Of a stretch of 64,000 nt of DNA, positions 8,229 through 17,212 are shown one piece after another. The position numbers and the translations under genes are program-made. Position 1 is the first letter of the stretch. The number at the start of each line of letters is the position of its first letter. The notes below the pieces were generated by a model. It was not told the DNA's origin, made no database searches, and worked only from the letters and a program-made list of their open reading frames with translations. Source of the stretch: UBA6059 sp040219045 (GTDB taxonomy: Bacteria > Bacteroidota > Bacteroidia > Cytophagales > Cyclobacteriaceae); the NCBI GenBank assembly GCA_965229505.1, contig OZ245881.1:3906001-3970000 (forward strand), read 5' to 3'.

Positions 8229-11200
8229 TTAATAAACCCTGAAGTCATTTTTCGTATTCTCTTCACGAGAAGTAGGCACCTGACTACCACCGGAAAGAAG
8301 TGTTACCTGCTCTGAAATATACCGCTGCAATTCGGATACGGAATAGCTACGGTTTCTGTCCATATCAGCTCTACGGCTGCTAATACCCTCGATTAGACAT
8401 GAGGTGAAGAGTCCGTTGGCTGAGTTGAGCCCTTCCTGTGCAAACTCCGTACCCCCGGCCGCTGAGATGATCGTAGCTCCAGTGCCTTTTTTCAGGTCAC
8501 CAAATAAGGTTTTGGAAAGCTCCAGTGTGTTTTCAAGACCGAAGCTATTTTCTTTCAATTGTACGATAGTGCCTGTCGATCTAAAGGCTACAGATCCTCG
8601 CTTTACCACAGCCTCTTTTGTGTCCGCCACATCATCCTTGTCCAGTTCTCCAGAGTGACAGGTATCCATGAAGAGTACTTTGTTGCGGCAGCTGATGCCA
8701 TCGACTAGCCGCTCTATTTCCTCATAAGGTAGGCCCCCATTCGCAGGATTGTTGAAGTCCATATCATGCGTCGCAAAATAGTAGTTGTACGATTTGTCCA
8801 ACACTCCATGTCCGGCAATGAAAATGACAACCACGTCATCAACAGTCGCTTGCTCTATAAATGAACGGAGGCCTAATATGTTGGTCTTGGTTGCGTTGGC
8901 ATTAGTCAAGACCTTAGTTTTTATATTTTCATAGCCTGAAGACTGGCTGATGGTAGCTACCATATCAGTGGCATCCTTTGCCGCAAAGGCCAGGTTGTAA
9001 TCTGACTGCTTATACTCTGATACACCGATGGCCGCCATGTAGAGTGTGGGCTTGGAGTACTCAGCATTGTACTTGATCTCAAATGAAACGGGTAGTGATT
9101 CCAGTCCGCTCTTGTTCATCGCCACTACTTTCACCTCATTGATGTCTGCGGAGAGGTCTATGGTGGCCTTGTGAGATGCTGATTCACCCGCTGATGATAA
9201 CAGTTCCTTGCCTGCACTACCGTAAACCGGCACATCGTTGACATAGACTTTGATAGTCTTTAGACCAACATTGTCATCTATTGCGCTAGCGCTAAATGAG
9301 AAAGTGCGGTCGTCTGTAGCAAGAGGGATGTTTTCATAATCCAGTGTCACAGAGGGTAGCTCTAGTTTGCCGTCCAGATCGGATTCTGTCAAGCCAAGAC
9401 GCTTCAGTCTTTTATCAAATGCTGCCTTGTATGACGCCACTAGTTTGTCAGAGGAATAGCCAAGTCGCGATGCTATAATGTCTGGCCGGTTGTACTTGAG
9501 TTCTAACTGCTCAAAGGGCAAGACCACATTTTCATTTCTGAATGCTATGGCCTTAGCCGCATTCTTCGATGAGGTATAGTAGTAATCCGGCGTATAAGAT
9601 ATGTAGTCAAAATTATCAATCAGGGCCATAGACAGGGTCTTTTCACCGCTGGCTAGATCATACATGGCTATCTCACCCTGCTCGCTGGTAGTAATCAGGA
9701 ACTTGCCATCTTTGCTGAAGGTCGCATCGGTGATCGAGCCTGATTGCTTGTCGGAGATGGTAGTCTGGCCACCTTTCCTGACTTCAAGGTCATACCCATC
9801 CCAGCTGACGGTATAGCCATTCATGGAGTACTTGTCTTCCAGGCTTTCGACAGTCTCATCCTTGAGTTTTTTGGACTTCATGTCCTGTGTATTCCAGAGC
9901 TTTAGCTCCTCATCACTTTTGAGCATGCTGATCCCGATGGAACCATCTCCGGTAGCGATTGATCTTGCATAAACCTCATTTTGCTCACCACTAAACTTCA
10001 CCCAATCAAAATATCTGTCTTTTTCAAGCACAGATTTGAGCAGTCTACCCGAGTTGAAATTCCATACTTTAAAGAAGCTGGTATTGACGGCAGTAGTCAC
10101 GAAGTACTTTCCATCAGCCGCCACATCAATCCAGTTGACATCCGACGATCGCTCAAATGTGCGAACCAGTCGTCCTGTCGTGATATCCCACATCGTTAAG
10201 TCACGATCCAGTGATCCTACCAATATATGCTTACCATCGGGCATGGCGTCTACTGCAAGTGCCGGTTGTACATAGCCCTCCATACTTCTGAGAATACGTC
10301 CGGTCTCCATATCCCATAGTTTGATTCCCCCTTCTTTGTCAGAAGAAACAGCAGTCCGATAGTCGGGCGACATGGCAATGGAATTGAGCCAGGCGACATC
10401 ACCTTTAAATTCCTTCAGGATAGGTGGTTCGTAGGCCGATGACTCGGTCTGACTTCCCTCGGGAAACTCTGCTGTCTCCATATCATAGACGTTGATCGAG
10501 AACTTCTTATTGACGATAATTTTTTTCTGATCTTCACTGAAGACCGCCCTGGCGTTTGAATAACCTAAGATCCAGCGCTCTGGTCGCTTGACATCCACAA
10601 ACTTTGATCCGTCTTCCGAGATTTCTGTAATGGAAATAATAGTATTGCCGGATTCTTCTTCTTCGCCCTTAGCTGCTGTCATTGGCAGATAGGTGTTTTG
10701 AGATATAAGAGCAGATTTGCCGTCTTTTCTGAACTCAATATTGTTGTAATCCATAATGTAGAAATCCAGCATATCCTTGCCAATGTTGCCTTTGGCTATG
10801 TTCATCGCAACGGAGACACCACTTAGCATGGCGTAGGTGTAAACTTTAGCAGCTCCCGCTCCAGCGTAATGGTTCAAGGCGTCATCGGTTACTTCGCCTG
10901 TTTCGAGGTTGATGATTCTGAGTTCTACGTCATTCGTTTTTTGTCCTCCGACAATGGCCATTTTCTGATTGGGATGTATGCCTATGGCCCGTACCTCTGA
11001 GGTCATTGATTCCGGTAGGTCTTTGATGAGCTTACCAGAATTGATATCCCATCTTTTGATCGTCTGATCTATACCTCCGGATATGAAGGACTGGTCATCA
11101 TCAAACAGATTGAGTGTATTGATCACTCCTTCATGCGCTTTTATTTCAAGTATGGGCTTTCTGTCACCTTCTGTTTTCCAGAGGAAGATATTACCCTCAG

Positions 11201-11483
11201 CATCCGCTGAGATGATGGTTTGACCATCTTTGGTAACAGTCAATGCCTTCACGGCAGCTGGGTGACCGTTAAAACTCTTAACATCAATGCCAGTATTGAC
11301 GTCCCATAGTTTAATGCTTTTGTCCTCTCCTGCGGACACTACATATTTCCCATCTGGGGTATATTTCACCACATTGATGGCATCCATGTGCCCCTGGCGT
11401 ATGATGAGTTGGCCATCCTGGGCGATTCCCGGTAGGGCCAATAGAAGTAAAAGGACGATTGATATCGAAGTTTGGAATCTCAT
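8229..11483 (-). CDS. Secreted WD40-repeat protein with C-terminal caspase (C14) protease domain
   Basis: A 1084-residue protein with a signal peptide (first about 21 residues, cleavage after AQ). Residues about 30-640 form WD40-type beta-propeller repeats, with GHMDAINVVKYTPDGKYVVS, KSIKLWDV and several later KLWD/MWD blades. A linker (about 690-810) precedes a caspase-fold peptidase at about 820-1075. The catalytic dyad is visible: His892 in IAGHG and Cys942 in FMDTCHSG. A downstream SAAGGTEFAQEG segment and an EF-hand-like DMDRNRSYS also occur. Bacterial metacaspase-like enzymes cleave after basic residues, often after an activating signal. Here the protease is predicted to be extracytoplasmic. 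Neighbours are the FecR-like and CHASE2 genes downstream and the PQQ-propeller gene upstream. Confidence 0.93.
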   Translation of the reverse strand: MRFQTSISIVLLLLLALPGIAQDGQLIIRQGHMDAINVVKYTPDGKYVVSAGEDKSIKLWDVNTGIDVKSFNGHPAAVKALTVTKDGQTIISADAEGNIFLWKTEGDRKPILEIKAHEGVINTLNLFDDDQSFISGGIDQTIKRWDINSGKLIKDLPESMTSEVRAIGIHPNQKMAIVGGQKTNDVELRIINLETGEVTDDALNHYAGAGAAKVYTYAMLSGVSVAMNIAKGNIGKDMLDFYIMDYNNIEFRKDGKSALISQNTYLPMTAAKGEEEESGNTIISITEISEDGSKFVDVKRPERWILGYSNARAVFSEDQKKIIVNKKFSINVYDMETAEFPEGSQTESSAYEPPILKEFKGDVAWLNSIAMSPDYRTAVSSDKEGGIKLWDMETGRILRSMEGYVQPALAVDAMPDGKHILVGSLDRDLTMWDITTGRLVRTFERSSDVNWIDVAADGKYFVTTAVNTSFFKVWNFNSGRLLKSVLEKDRYFDWVKFSGEQNEVYARSIATGDGSIGISMLKSDEELKLWNTQDMKSKKLKDETVESLEDKYSMNGYTVSWDGYDLEVRKGGQTTISDKQSGSITDATFSKDGKFLITTSEQGEIAMYDLASGEKTLSMALIDNFDYISYTPDYYYTSSKNAAKAIAFRNENVVLPFEQLELKYNRPDIIASRLGYSSDKLVASYKAAFDKRLKRLGLTESDLDGKLELPSVTLDYENIPLATDDRTFSFSASAIDDNVGLKTIKVYVNDVPVYGSAGKELLSSAGESASHKATIDLSADINEVKVVAMNKSGLESLPVSFEIKYNAEYSKPTLYMAAIGVSEYKQSDYNLAFAAKDATDMVATISQSSGYENIKTKVLTNANATKTNILGLRSFIEQATVDDVVVIFIAGHGVLDKSYNYYFATHDMDFNNPANGGLPYEEIERLVDGISCRNKVLFMDTCHSGELDKDDVADTKEAVVKRGSVAFRSTGTIVQLKENSFGLENTLELSKTLFGDLKKGTGATIISAAGGTEFAQEGLNSANGLFTSCLIEGISSRRADMDRNRSYSVSELQRYISEQVTLLSGGSQVPTSREENTKNDFRVY

Positions 11484-11569
11484 GATGGATCTTGTTAAGA
11501 TATGGTTGCTTTATCTTACTAAGTAGCATCCATCATCGTCTTGATGACTGATGATGTGATGTTGAAAAT

Positions 11570-11599
11570 GGCTGCCCCGACATGGATGACGAGGCAGCC
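11570..11599 (-). terminator. Hairpin terminator between the propeller gene and the caspase gene
   Basis: On the minus strand GGCTGCC and GGCAGCC close a long stem (about 14 pairs with one mismatch and one wobble, CC loop). It lies 25 bases after the stop of the propeller gene and is followed by ATTTTC. It probably ends or attenuates transcription there, leaving the caspase gene with its own promoter in 11484-11569. Confidence 0.55.
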
Positions 11600-11623
11600 C
11601 AAATAGCTGGGTGTTTAGCTGGA

Positions 11624-13540
11624 TTAAATCTGATAGCAGATGATCTGCTTGTTATCTGCCTTGAAGAACACCGTGCTTGTTAGTGCATCATAGTCATATG
11701 TTGGCTTCTTGTCTCCAAGTAATAGCGTGCCAAGCTCTTCACCTGTTCTTTTGTCCACTTTCAAGAGGCCAGAAGAGTTCTTTTGACCACCTTCACCCAC
11801 TTTGGTTAGCAACAGCATATCGTCACCTTTGCTGACTGTAGCTGTGAATTTTTTTCTGGCTTCAGAACCGACCATCGCTCCTGCTACCGCCCATGCAGCT
11901 GCTTGTTCAGCATACATCTTACTATAGTAAGTATCGCCTCCATAGGGAGATTTATGCTGTGATGACTGTGCCGATGCGCTGGCGGCCATAGCGTACATCG
12001 CTACCTGAGCTGTTTTCAGCGCGATCTTGGCGGCTAATGACATGCCAGGAGGAGCCCAGAATTTTTGCCATCTTACACTACCGTCAGGATCCAGCATGAT
12101 TAGCTCATTGCTGTTAGAAAATAGATAGCCACCATCCACATATTCAATAGCAGAAGGACCATCTTCACCTTCAAAAACATTTTTCTCCATTTTCTCGATC
12201 ATCAGTCTATAGTCACCTTCTTCGAGATCCACTTCATATAAATCACCATCAATGTAAAGGAGTTCAGTGGTGAATGTTGGACGATATCTAAGATTGGGAA
12301 CTTCAAGCATACCTTTCTTGTCCCATACTTTCTCTCCCTCATAGCTGATGAGCCCAAGCCTGCCTTTGGCGTCAGAGTACATAATACCACGTCCGATCAC
12401 CTGGTCAATGGAAATACCCGAAATCTTCTCTTCCCAAATCTCTTCTCCTGTTTCCTTATTGAGCAGTGCGAGGAATTTTTCCTTGGCAGTCACAAGGATA
12501 CCCATATCACCTAGATCAACGGTATAACCATCCAACTTCTTCTTTTCCCACTTAATGCTGCCATTAGCCGCATCATATAGTGTAAAGTTTTTACTATCTA
12601 CCGTAACTACTCCATATCCCATGGCATTCATTTGGGGTACGTCCTTAAGCTTCATTTCTGCTTCCCAAAGTCTTGCACCAGTGGCCATATCGTGGGCTAC
12701 CAATGCACCTTTGTTATTCTTCTTTTCAAAAAAGTAGCCAGTTGCCAAATCAAGGCTGAGGTCGAAGCTTTCGAATGTTTGCTTTTTATCTTCAACTTCA
12801 AAAGACCACTTTATTGCACCGGTCTTGGCGTTCATTCTGGCAATCTTCTTTTTACCAGGCATGATGATATCACCATTTTCGGTGACATATGGGTAACCGT
12901 CAACTGCAATCTCATCTGTTTCCCAAATCACTTTGGCGTCCGGTAATGAGACCATCTTGGTGAGGTTATACTCAGGTTGTCCCTTAACCATATAGTCGAT
13001 CCATGAGGCAGAGATCAATACCATTCTCAACTCAGGGATATAGGTGGTTCCGTTGAAGTTGAACGTGGCTCTTTCTTTACCTAAGAACTTGGTAACAGGC
13101 ATATTGGCCTTTTCAGGGCTCATTACTTCTTCGCCTGTTTGAATGTTGATCACCGCGTAATTAGCTGATGCAACAAAATCAGAAAATTTGACCTCAATGA
13201 AGTCGCCCAACTCCGGATAGTCCGGATCTTCCAGGACGTTAACGAACTGATCGAATGCTTGAGAATCTTCTAGTTTCTTCCCGTCAGCACCCCTTAATGG
13301 ATTCGAGGCTCTTAATATGTCGTTTGACCAGAGTATGTTACCATCTCTTGAGTCTACACCGTGAATTGTACGATCTGAAGTCCCGATCAAGAGAATACCT
13401 GACTCAGTAATCTTTGTCCAGACTACTTCTTTTTCAAAATCAAGCTGCCAGAGGGCATCCTGGGCCGTGCTCACCGATACAATAGATAGCATCAAGAGCA
13501 GCATTGTCATGTGTTGATAGATTTTTTTCATGGTTGTCAT
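11624..13540 (-). CDS. Secreted PQQ-like beta-propeller repeat protein
   Basis: 638 residues with a signal peptide ending STAQ (about residue 26). The body is built of repeated propeller blades of the PQQ type (LWQLDFEKEVVWTKI, GNILWSNDI, GAIKWSFEVE, GARLWEAE, GSIKWEKK, EEIWEEKI), in which a Trp-docking position recurs every 40 or so residues. Such propellers act as scaffolds (BamB-like) or bind cofactors; no catalytic residues for a dehydrogenase are apparent. An alanine-rich segment around 500-540 interrupts the last blades. It is followed by a hairpin and then the WD40-caspase gene, so both genes may serve the same envelope complex. Specific function unknown. Confidence 0.85.
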   Translation of the reverse strand: MTTMKKIYQHMTMLLLMLSIVSVSTAQDALWQLDFEKEVVWTKITESGILLIGTSDRTIHGVDSRDGNILWSNDILRASNPLRGADGKKLEDSQAFDQFVNVLEDPDYPELGDFIEVKFSDFVASANYAVINIQTGEEVMSPEKANMPVTKFLGKERATFNFNGTTYIPELRMVLISASWIDYMVKGQPEYNLTKMVSLPDAKVIWETDEIAVDGYPYVTENGDIIMPGKKKIARMNAKTGAIKWSFEVEDKKQTFESFDLSLDLATGYFFEKKNNKGALVAHDMATGARLWEAEMKLKDVPQMNAMGYGVVTVDSKNFTLYDAANGSIKWEKKKLDGYTVDLGDMGILVTAKEKFLALLNKETGEEIWEEKISGISIDQVIGRGIMYSDAKGRLGLISYEGEKVWDKKGMLEVPNLRYRPTFTTELLYIDGDLYEVDLEEGDYRLMIEKMEKNVFEGEDGPSAIEYVDGGYLFSNSNELIMLDPDGSVRWQKFWAPPGMSLAAKIALKTAQVAMYAMAASASAQSSQHKSPYGGDTYYSKMYAEQAAAWAVAGAMVGSEARKKFTATVSKGDDMLLLTKVGEGGQKNSSGLLKVDKRTGEELGTLLLGDKKPTYDYDALTSTVFFKADNKQIICYQI

Positions 13541-13630
13541 TAGTTTTAAATGATTCCATGAAATTAGATGAAGCCCTGAGAGGAGTAAATACCCCTTATG
13601 AGTGATTTTGTCTACGTGCTGGCACGGATG

Positions 13631-14560
13631 CTACCTCGTCTTTGGCTCATTTTTCCTCATAAGATGGTGAAGTGCATTCTCAGAATAGAAACGCCAGGTG
13701 AAGGCCAATTTTAGTGCCCCTATTCCATAGCTATAGACACTATTTTTGTTGAGTGCCAGGGCGTATGCACTTTGATCAGATATAAAACTTAAACTGTATC
13801 GCTCTTGGACAAAGCCGACACCTGCCTTTGCCTGAAGGCGCACACCGGGACTAAAGGTAGGCTGATAGTCACCAGTGGCATGAATAGTACCAAAATTCAG
13901 TCCAAGACCAGTAATAAGAGCACCGAACAGGTACAATCGATTAGCTATCCAAAGACGGTGAAAATAGCCTATCTGAAGGCCTGCCGTCCCCACCTGCAGC
14001 TGCTCAATACGGGTCTCAGGTGAAAAATCCTCTTCAAACGGCACAATGGCAGAATCAGCTTTTATATTGTTATAAGAGAAAAACCCTCCATAGGCCAGGC
14101 TACCTTTACTTTTGTGCATTAGGCGCCCACTCTTTATGGCCATCAAATCGACAGCTTCTTTATTTTTAAATTTCAAATAATTGAGCCCAAGCACGCTGGA
14201 TAGTATGTCTTCTCTAAAGTCGGATAGTCCGGGTATAGTGACGACAAAACCCTCATATCGCTTCGCAATTAGGTCAAGAAAATGCCCTTTATAAAGGGCG
14301 CTGGTTTGAAGGTCGAAACGTTTTGTCTGATCATCATGCCTCGTCCGTAATCGAACCCCCAAATCCACATTGAAATACTGATGAGAATACCCGATTCCAG
14401 CCAGGTTCTTACTTGTAGGATTGAAGCTTGCCGTCAGACCCTCACCATCTATGATATCAAAGTTTTGATACTTCTCTCCAGCGAAAGCCCTGAGCCCCCA
14501 TGAGGGTTCTTCATACCTCTCCTGAGCATGAGTGATTTGCGGTAGCACAAATAACAACAA
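13631..14560 (-). CDS. DUF4421-like outer-membrane beta-barrel protein
   Basis: About 309 residues. The mature protein is rich in alternating aromatic/hydrophobic strands (GIGYSHQYFNVDLGVRL, TKRFDLQTSALYKGHFLDL, GLQIGYFHRLW, ALKLAFTWRFY), the pattern of Bacteroidota DUF4421 proteins, which are thought to be outer-membrane barrels. The visible leader LLLFVLPQITHAQ has a clear cleavage site. The start is uncertain: no ATG is in frame, TTG at 14560 is the simplest choice, and the frame stays open upstream to a TAA near 14628, encoding a basic stretch (KRPIKN) that would make a better signal-peptide n-region. A non-standard start or a sequencing error are alternatives. It is the first gene of the propeller/caspase block. 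Confidence 0.7.
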   Translation of the reverse strand: MLLFVLPQITHAQERYEEPSWGLRAFAGEKYQNFDIIDGEGLTASFNPTSKNLAGIGYSHQYFNVDLGVRLRTRHDDQTKRFDLQTSALYKGHFLDLIAKRYEGFVVTIPGLSDFREDILSSVLGLNYLKFKNKEAVDLMAIKSGRLMHKSKGSLAYGGFFSYNNIKADSAIVPFEEDFSPETRIEQLQVGTAGLQIGYFHRLWIANRLYLFGALITGLGLNFGTIHATGDYQPTFSPGVRLQAKAGVGFVQERYSLSFISDQSAYALALNKNSVYSYGIGALKLAFTWRFYSENALHHLMRKNEPKTR

Positions 14561-14950
14561 GAAGATCGAGGTAACAATATGATATGCTAAGTTCTTAATG
14601 GGTCTTTTGAGTGATAGGATTACAATTTACCATCAATTTTCAGGTTTGTTGCTTCATTATATGATCTCCACGAACGATAAATTCAGTCAAATATCTGATA
14701 GAGTAGACTGATTAACGAATACAGTGGAATCTGTTGTGAATAGATCGACAGTTTTGTGAGAAATAAAGATTGAAAGACATGCTAACAATTCACGATTTGT
14801 AATACCCAGCACTTGGAGAATTAGAATGTGTAATCAAGCTGAATGAGGGCCAAACCTTGGAGTGTGATCGCGTACCCTCATCTAATTCCCTTTTAGAAAT
14901 AGCATGAACCCGTTTCACAGTCAACTGTATTAGGAGTTGCTAACAATATG
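14561..14950. other. Gene-free interval
   Basis: About 390 bases, apart from a possible upstream extension of the DUF4421 gene. I see no tRNA, no convincing small open frame and no strong hairpin. It separates the DUF4421/caspase block from the ATP-grasp pair and probably holds the DUF4421 promoter. Confidence 0.5.
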
Positions 14951-16009
14951 TTACCTTCTCCATAGATTTTCCCATCCTAAATCTGCAAAACAGGGACCCT
15001 GTGTTGCCTCTGGAAATGCGATACCATTATGTGCCCCATTCCATTCCATCACCTCAACTTCATCATGACTATTTATTATCATGTCCCATCCGACACACCT
15101 AACCTGTGGAACTGACATTTGAAGAGCCAATGCGGCAGATATACATTTATTAAAACCAGGTATTGCCTTTCCTTGAAAAGGTACTTGAGTATCCGGATGC
15201 TTCTTTACGGTTTGCCATGAAGAAAAATATCCGTCAGGATATAGTACTCCACTGTCGATACCTATTGGGATTTTAAGTTGTGATTCCGATTTGATATGAG
15301 CGTCAACAGATCTGCCCAACCTGAGGTTACAGGTCCGAACTGAAACCTGTCCGCTATCGTCCACAGTAGTAGTCAACCTCAAAGTAGCAACAGAGTTAGG
15401 CATTAGGCTGCTGAAGAATTGGTGTTGATCAATAAACCGTTGGAACACCCCATTGCCCAATGAGGAAAGATTCTTTTTATCAAATGATTTCTTTTCTATG
15501 ATAGAAACCCCCTTTCCACGCCCGGAGTGATCCTTTTTGAAAACTACTTTATCGACATCTTTGAAAATGATGTCGGCTACTTCGTCTTCTCGAATACTCT
15601 CATTATCGGTAGTTAACCACAGACCGTTGACTCTGTAGACTAAATCGGGAAACATAGAATTTTTGAAAAGTTGCCTGGTAAACGCCTTGAGACTGGCAAT
15701 GTCCCCATAGCTAGATTTCAGCGCTGAAATAACGACCTTACCATAATAATTATTCGGTATCCACCCTTCCTTGAATTCTCCCGCCACTAAGCTGTAAACG
15801 TATAGCCATGGGGCATAAACGCTCGAACCTAATACATCCTGAGCATATTCATCACAAGTGCGCTTGGTTGAGCCATCTAACTTACCTCGATCTAATTCAA
15901 GATTGCCAAGTGCTTGAAGAGCTGATTTTTCAGCTAGCTTATGGTATTTAGCAGTGTTTAATCTCCTTTCAAATGCTTTGAACTTCTGATAAAGTGTTGT
16001 CTTTGCCAT
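14951..16009 (-). CDS. Sugar-transfer-associated ATP-grasp protein, copy 2 of tandem pair
   Basis: 352 residues. The ATP-grasp core is recognisable: KVVFKKDHSGRGKGVSII (about 172-190, Lys and Gly-rich loop for ATP), the central NSVATLRLTT strand, and the C-terminal metal-binding end VGWDMIINSHDEVEVMEWNG, where Asp, Glu and Asn coordinate magnesium. The best family match I can name is the sugar-transfer-associated ATP-grasp domain found in polysaccharide and capsule gene clusters. The enzyme presumably ligates a carboxylate to an amine, with ATP; substrates are unknown. No signal peptide, so cytoplasmic. It is a clear paralogue of the gene directly upstream (16106..17167), roughly 40 percent identical by eye. 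The gap between them is 96 bases. Confidence 0.82.
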   Translation of the reverse strand: MAKTTLYQKFKAFERRLNTAKYHKLAEKSALQALGNLELDRGKLDGSTKRTCDEYAQDVLGSSVYAPWLYVYSLVAGEFKEGWIPNNYYGKVVISALKSSYGDIASLKAFTRQLFKNSMFPDLVYRVNGLWLTTDNESIREDEVADIIFKDVDKVVFKKDHSGRGKGVSIIEKKSFDKKNLSSLGNGVFQRFIDQHQFFSSLMPNSVATLRLTTTVDDSGQVSVRTCNLRLGRSVDAHIKSESQLKIPIGIDSGVLYPDGYFSSWQTVKKHPDTQVPFQGKAIPGFNKCISAALALQMSVPQVRCVGWDMIINSHDEVEVMEWNGAHNGIAFPEATQGPCFADLGWENLWRR

Positions 16010-16105
16010 TGATTCCGGTTTATAAAAGCGGGTAATTTGAGTCTTGGGCGATTAAATGTTTGGGTACTCTACACCTGTTTAGGTAATGGCCATTGCTAAA
16101 AGGAG

Positions 16106-17167
16106 TCACCTGAGCTCTTTTTTCCACAATTGCTCCCAGCCTAGCCCAAGGAATCCAGGTCCTTGGGTAGCTTCATTAAAGGAAATGCCATTAACCGTGC
16201 CGTTCCACTCCATTATCTTCACGCTATTTTGATTATCAACAACTAGATCCCATCCCACTGACCCCACCTGAGGTATTTGATTGTGCAGTCGTAAAACCTC
16301 TCTCTTGCAATCATCAAAAAACGGAATCTGTTTATTGTCAAATGAGACATTGGTATCGGGATGTCGATCATAAGATCTCCAGGACCGATCATATGCAATG
16401 GAAGATAACTGCCCTGTCTTTGCATCTACCGCCACTCTAACACCGGAATGTTGATTGACATGCGTATCATGCTTACTGCCGAGTCTAAGCGCACATCCTC
16501 TGATTGATGCCTCACCGCTCTTCTCAATTACTGAATTGAGGCGTATAGTAGCTACTGATGTTGTGGTAAACTGATTGAAAAACTCATGCTGAGAAATGTA
16601 GGACTGAAAAACCCCATTGCCCAACCGTCTGATTTTAGACGTATCAAATGATTTTTCAGTGTAAAAATAGATGCCCGTTCCTCGTCCGTACAAATCTTGC
16701 TTGAAAACGATCTTTTCAGAATTACCGAACAGCACATTTTGTAAACCGGATTCAGGAATGGGATGGTAATCACGATCCAGCCAAAGACCATTAACATAAT
16801 ATGCGATATCAGGGAAGGCCTCAGAGTCGAAAATGCGCGATTGCGGCGATTTCAGTTCTGATAATATTTCATATGGCCCCTTAATTATTGGATTAACAAC
16901 GCGGAAGTAATAATTCTCTGGAACCCAACCTTCCTTGAATTCACCTGCAATAGTTGAATAAAACCACAGGCCATGTGCGAATCGCTCGGAACCCAGAACC
17001 TCAAGTGCATATTCATTGCATCTTTTGAATATTTTCGGATCCACTTTACCATTCTCATATTCCAGCTGCCGAATGAGTTGGATTGTTTTCCTTCTAGCGA
17101 TCCTGTCGCGTCGACGTTGAAGGAGCTCTTTTTCAAATTTTCGGAAATTATATACGAATCGGGACAT
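16106..17167 (-). CDS. Sugar-transfer-associated ATP-grasp protein, copy 1 of tandem pair
   Basis: 353 residues, colinear with its downstream neighbour. Shared landmarks are AGEFKEGWVPENYY (near 72-85), VNGLWLDRDY, KIVFKQDLYGRGTGI (ATP loop), RRLGNGVFQSYISQHEFF, TSVATIRLNS, HPDTNVSF and the terminal GWDLVVDNQNSVKIMEWNGTVNGISF. Catalytic and metal-binding residues are intact in both copies, so neither looks like a decaying duplicate. Conservation outside the active site (the EATQGP and GLGWE ends) suggests a common acceptor type. No glycosyltransferase or polymer gene is next to the pair: the S10 peptidase gene lies upstream. A tailoring or peptide-bond forming role is an inference only. Confidence 0.82.
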   Translation of the reverse strand: MSRFVYNFRKFEKELLQRRRDRIARRKTIQLIRQLEYENGKVDPKIFKRCNEYALEVLGSERFAHGLWFYSTIAGEFKEGWVPENYYFRVVNPIIKGPYEILSELKSPQSRIFDSEAFPDIAYYVNGLWLDRDYHPIPESGLQNVLFGNSEKIVFKQDLYGRGTGIYFYTEKSFDTSKIRRLGNGVFQSYISQHEFFNQFTTTSVATIRLNSVIEKSGEASIRGCALRLGSKHDTHVNQHSGVRVAVDAKTGQLSSIAYDRSWRSYDRHPDTNVSFDNKQIPFFDDCKREVLRLHNQIPQVGSVGWDLVVDNQNSVKIMEWNGTVNGISFNEATQGPGFLGLGWEQLWKKELR

Positions 17168-17212
17168 TAGATTATCCTTTGAGAGTGATCACGGAATTGT
17201 TATGGACAAAGC

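Noticed and set aside
8219..8290. Longer start for the FecR-like protein
   Set aside because: It would overlap the caspase gene by 62 bases and put a basic stretch before an otherwise perfect signal peptide.
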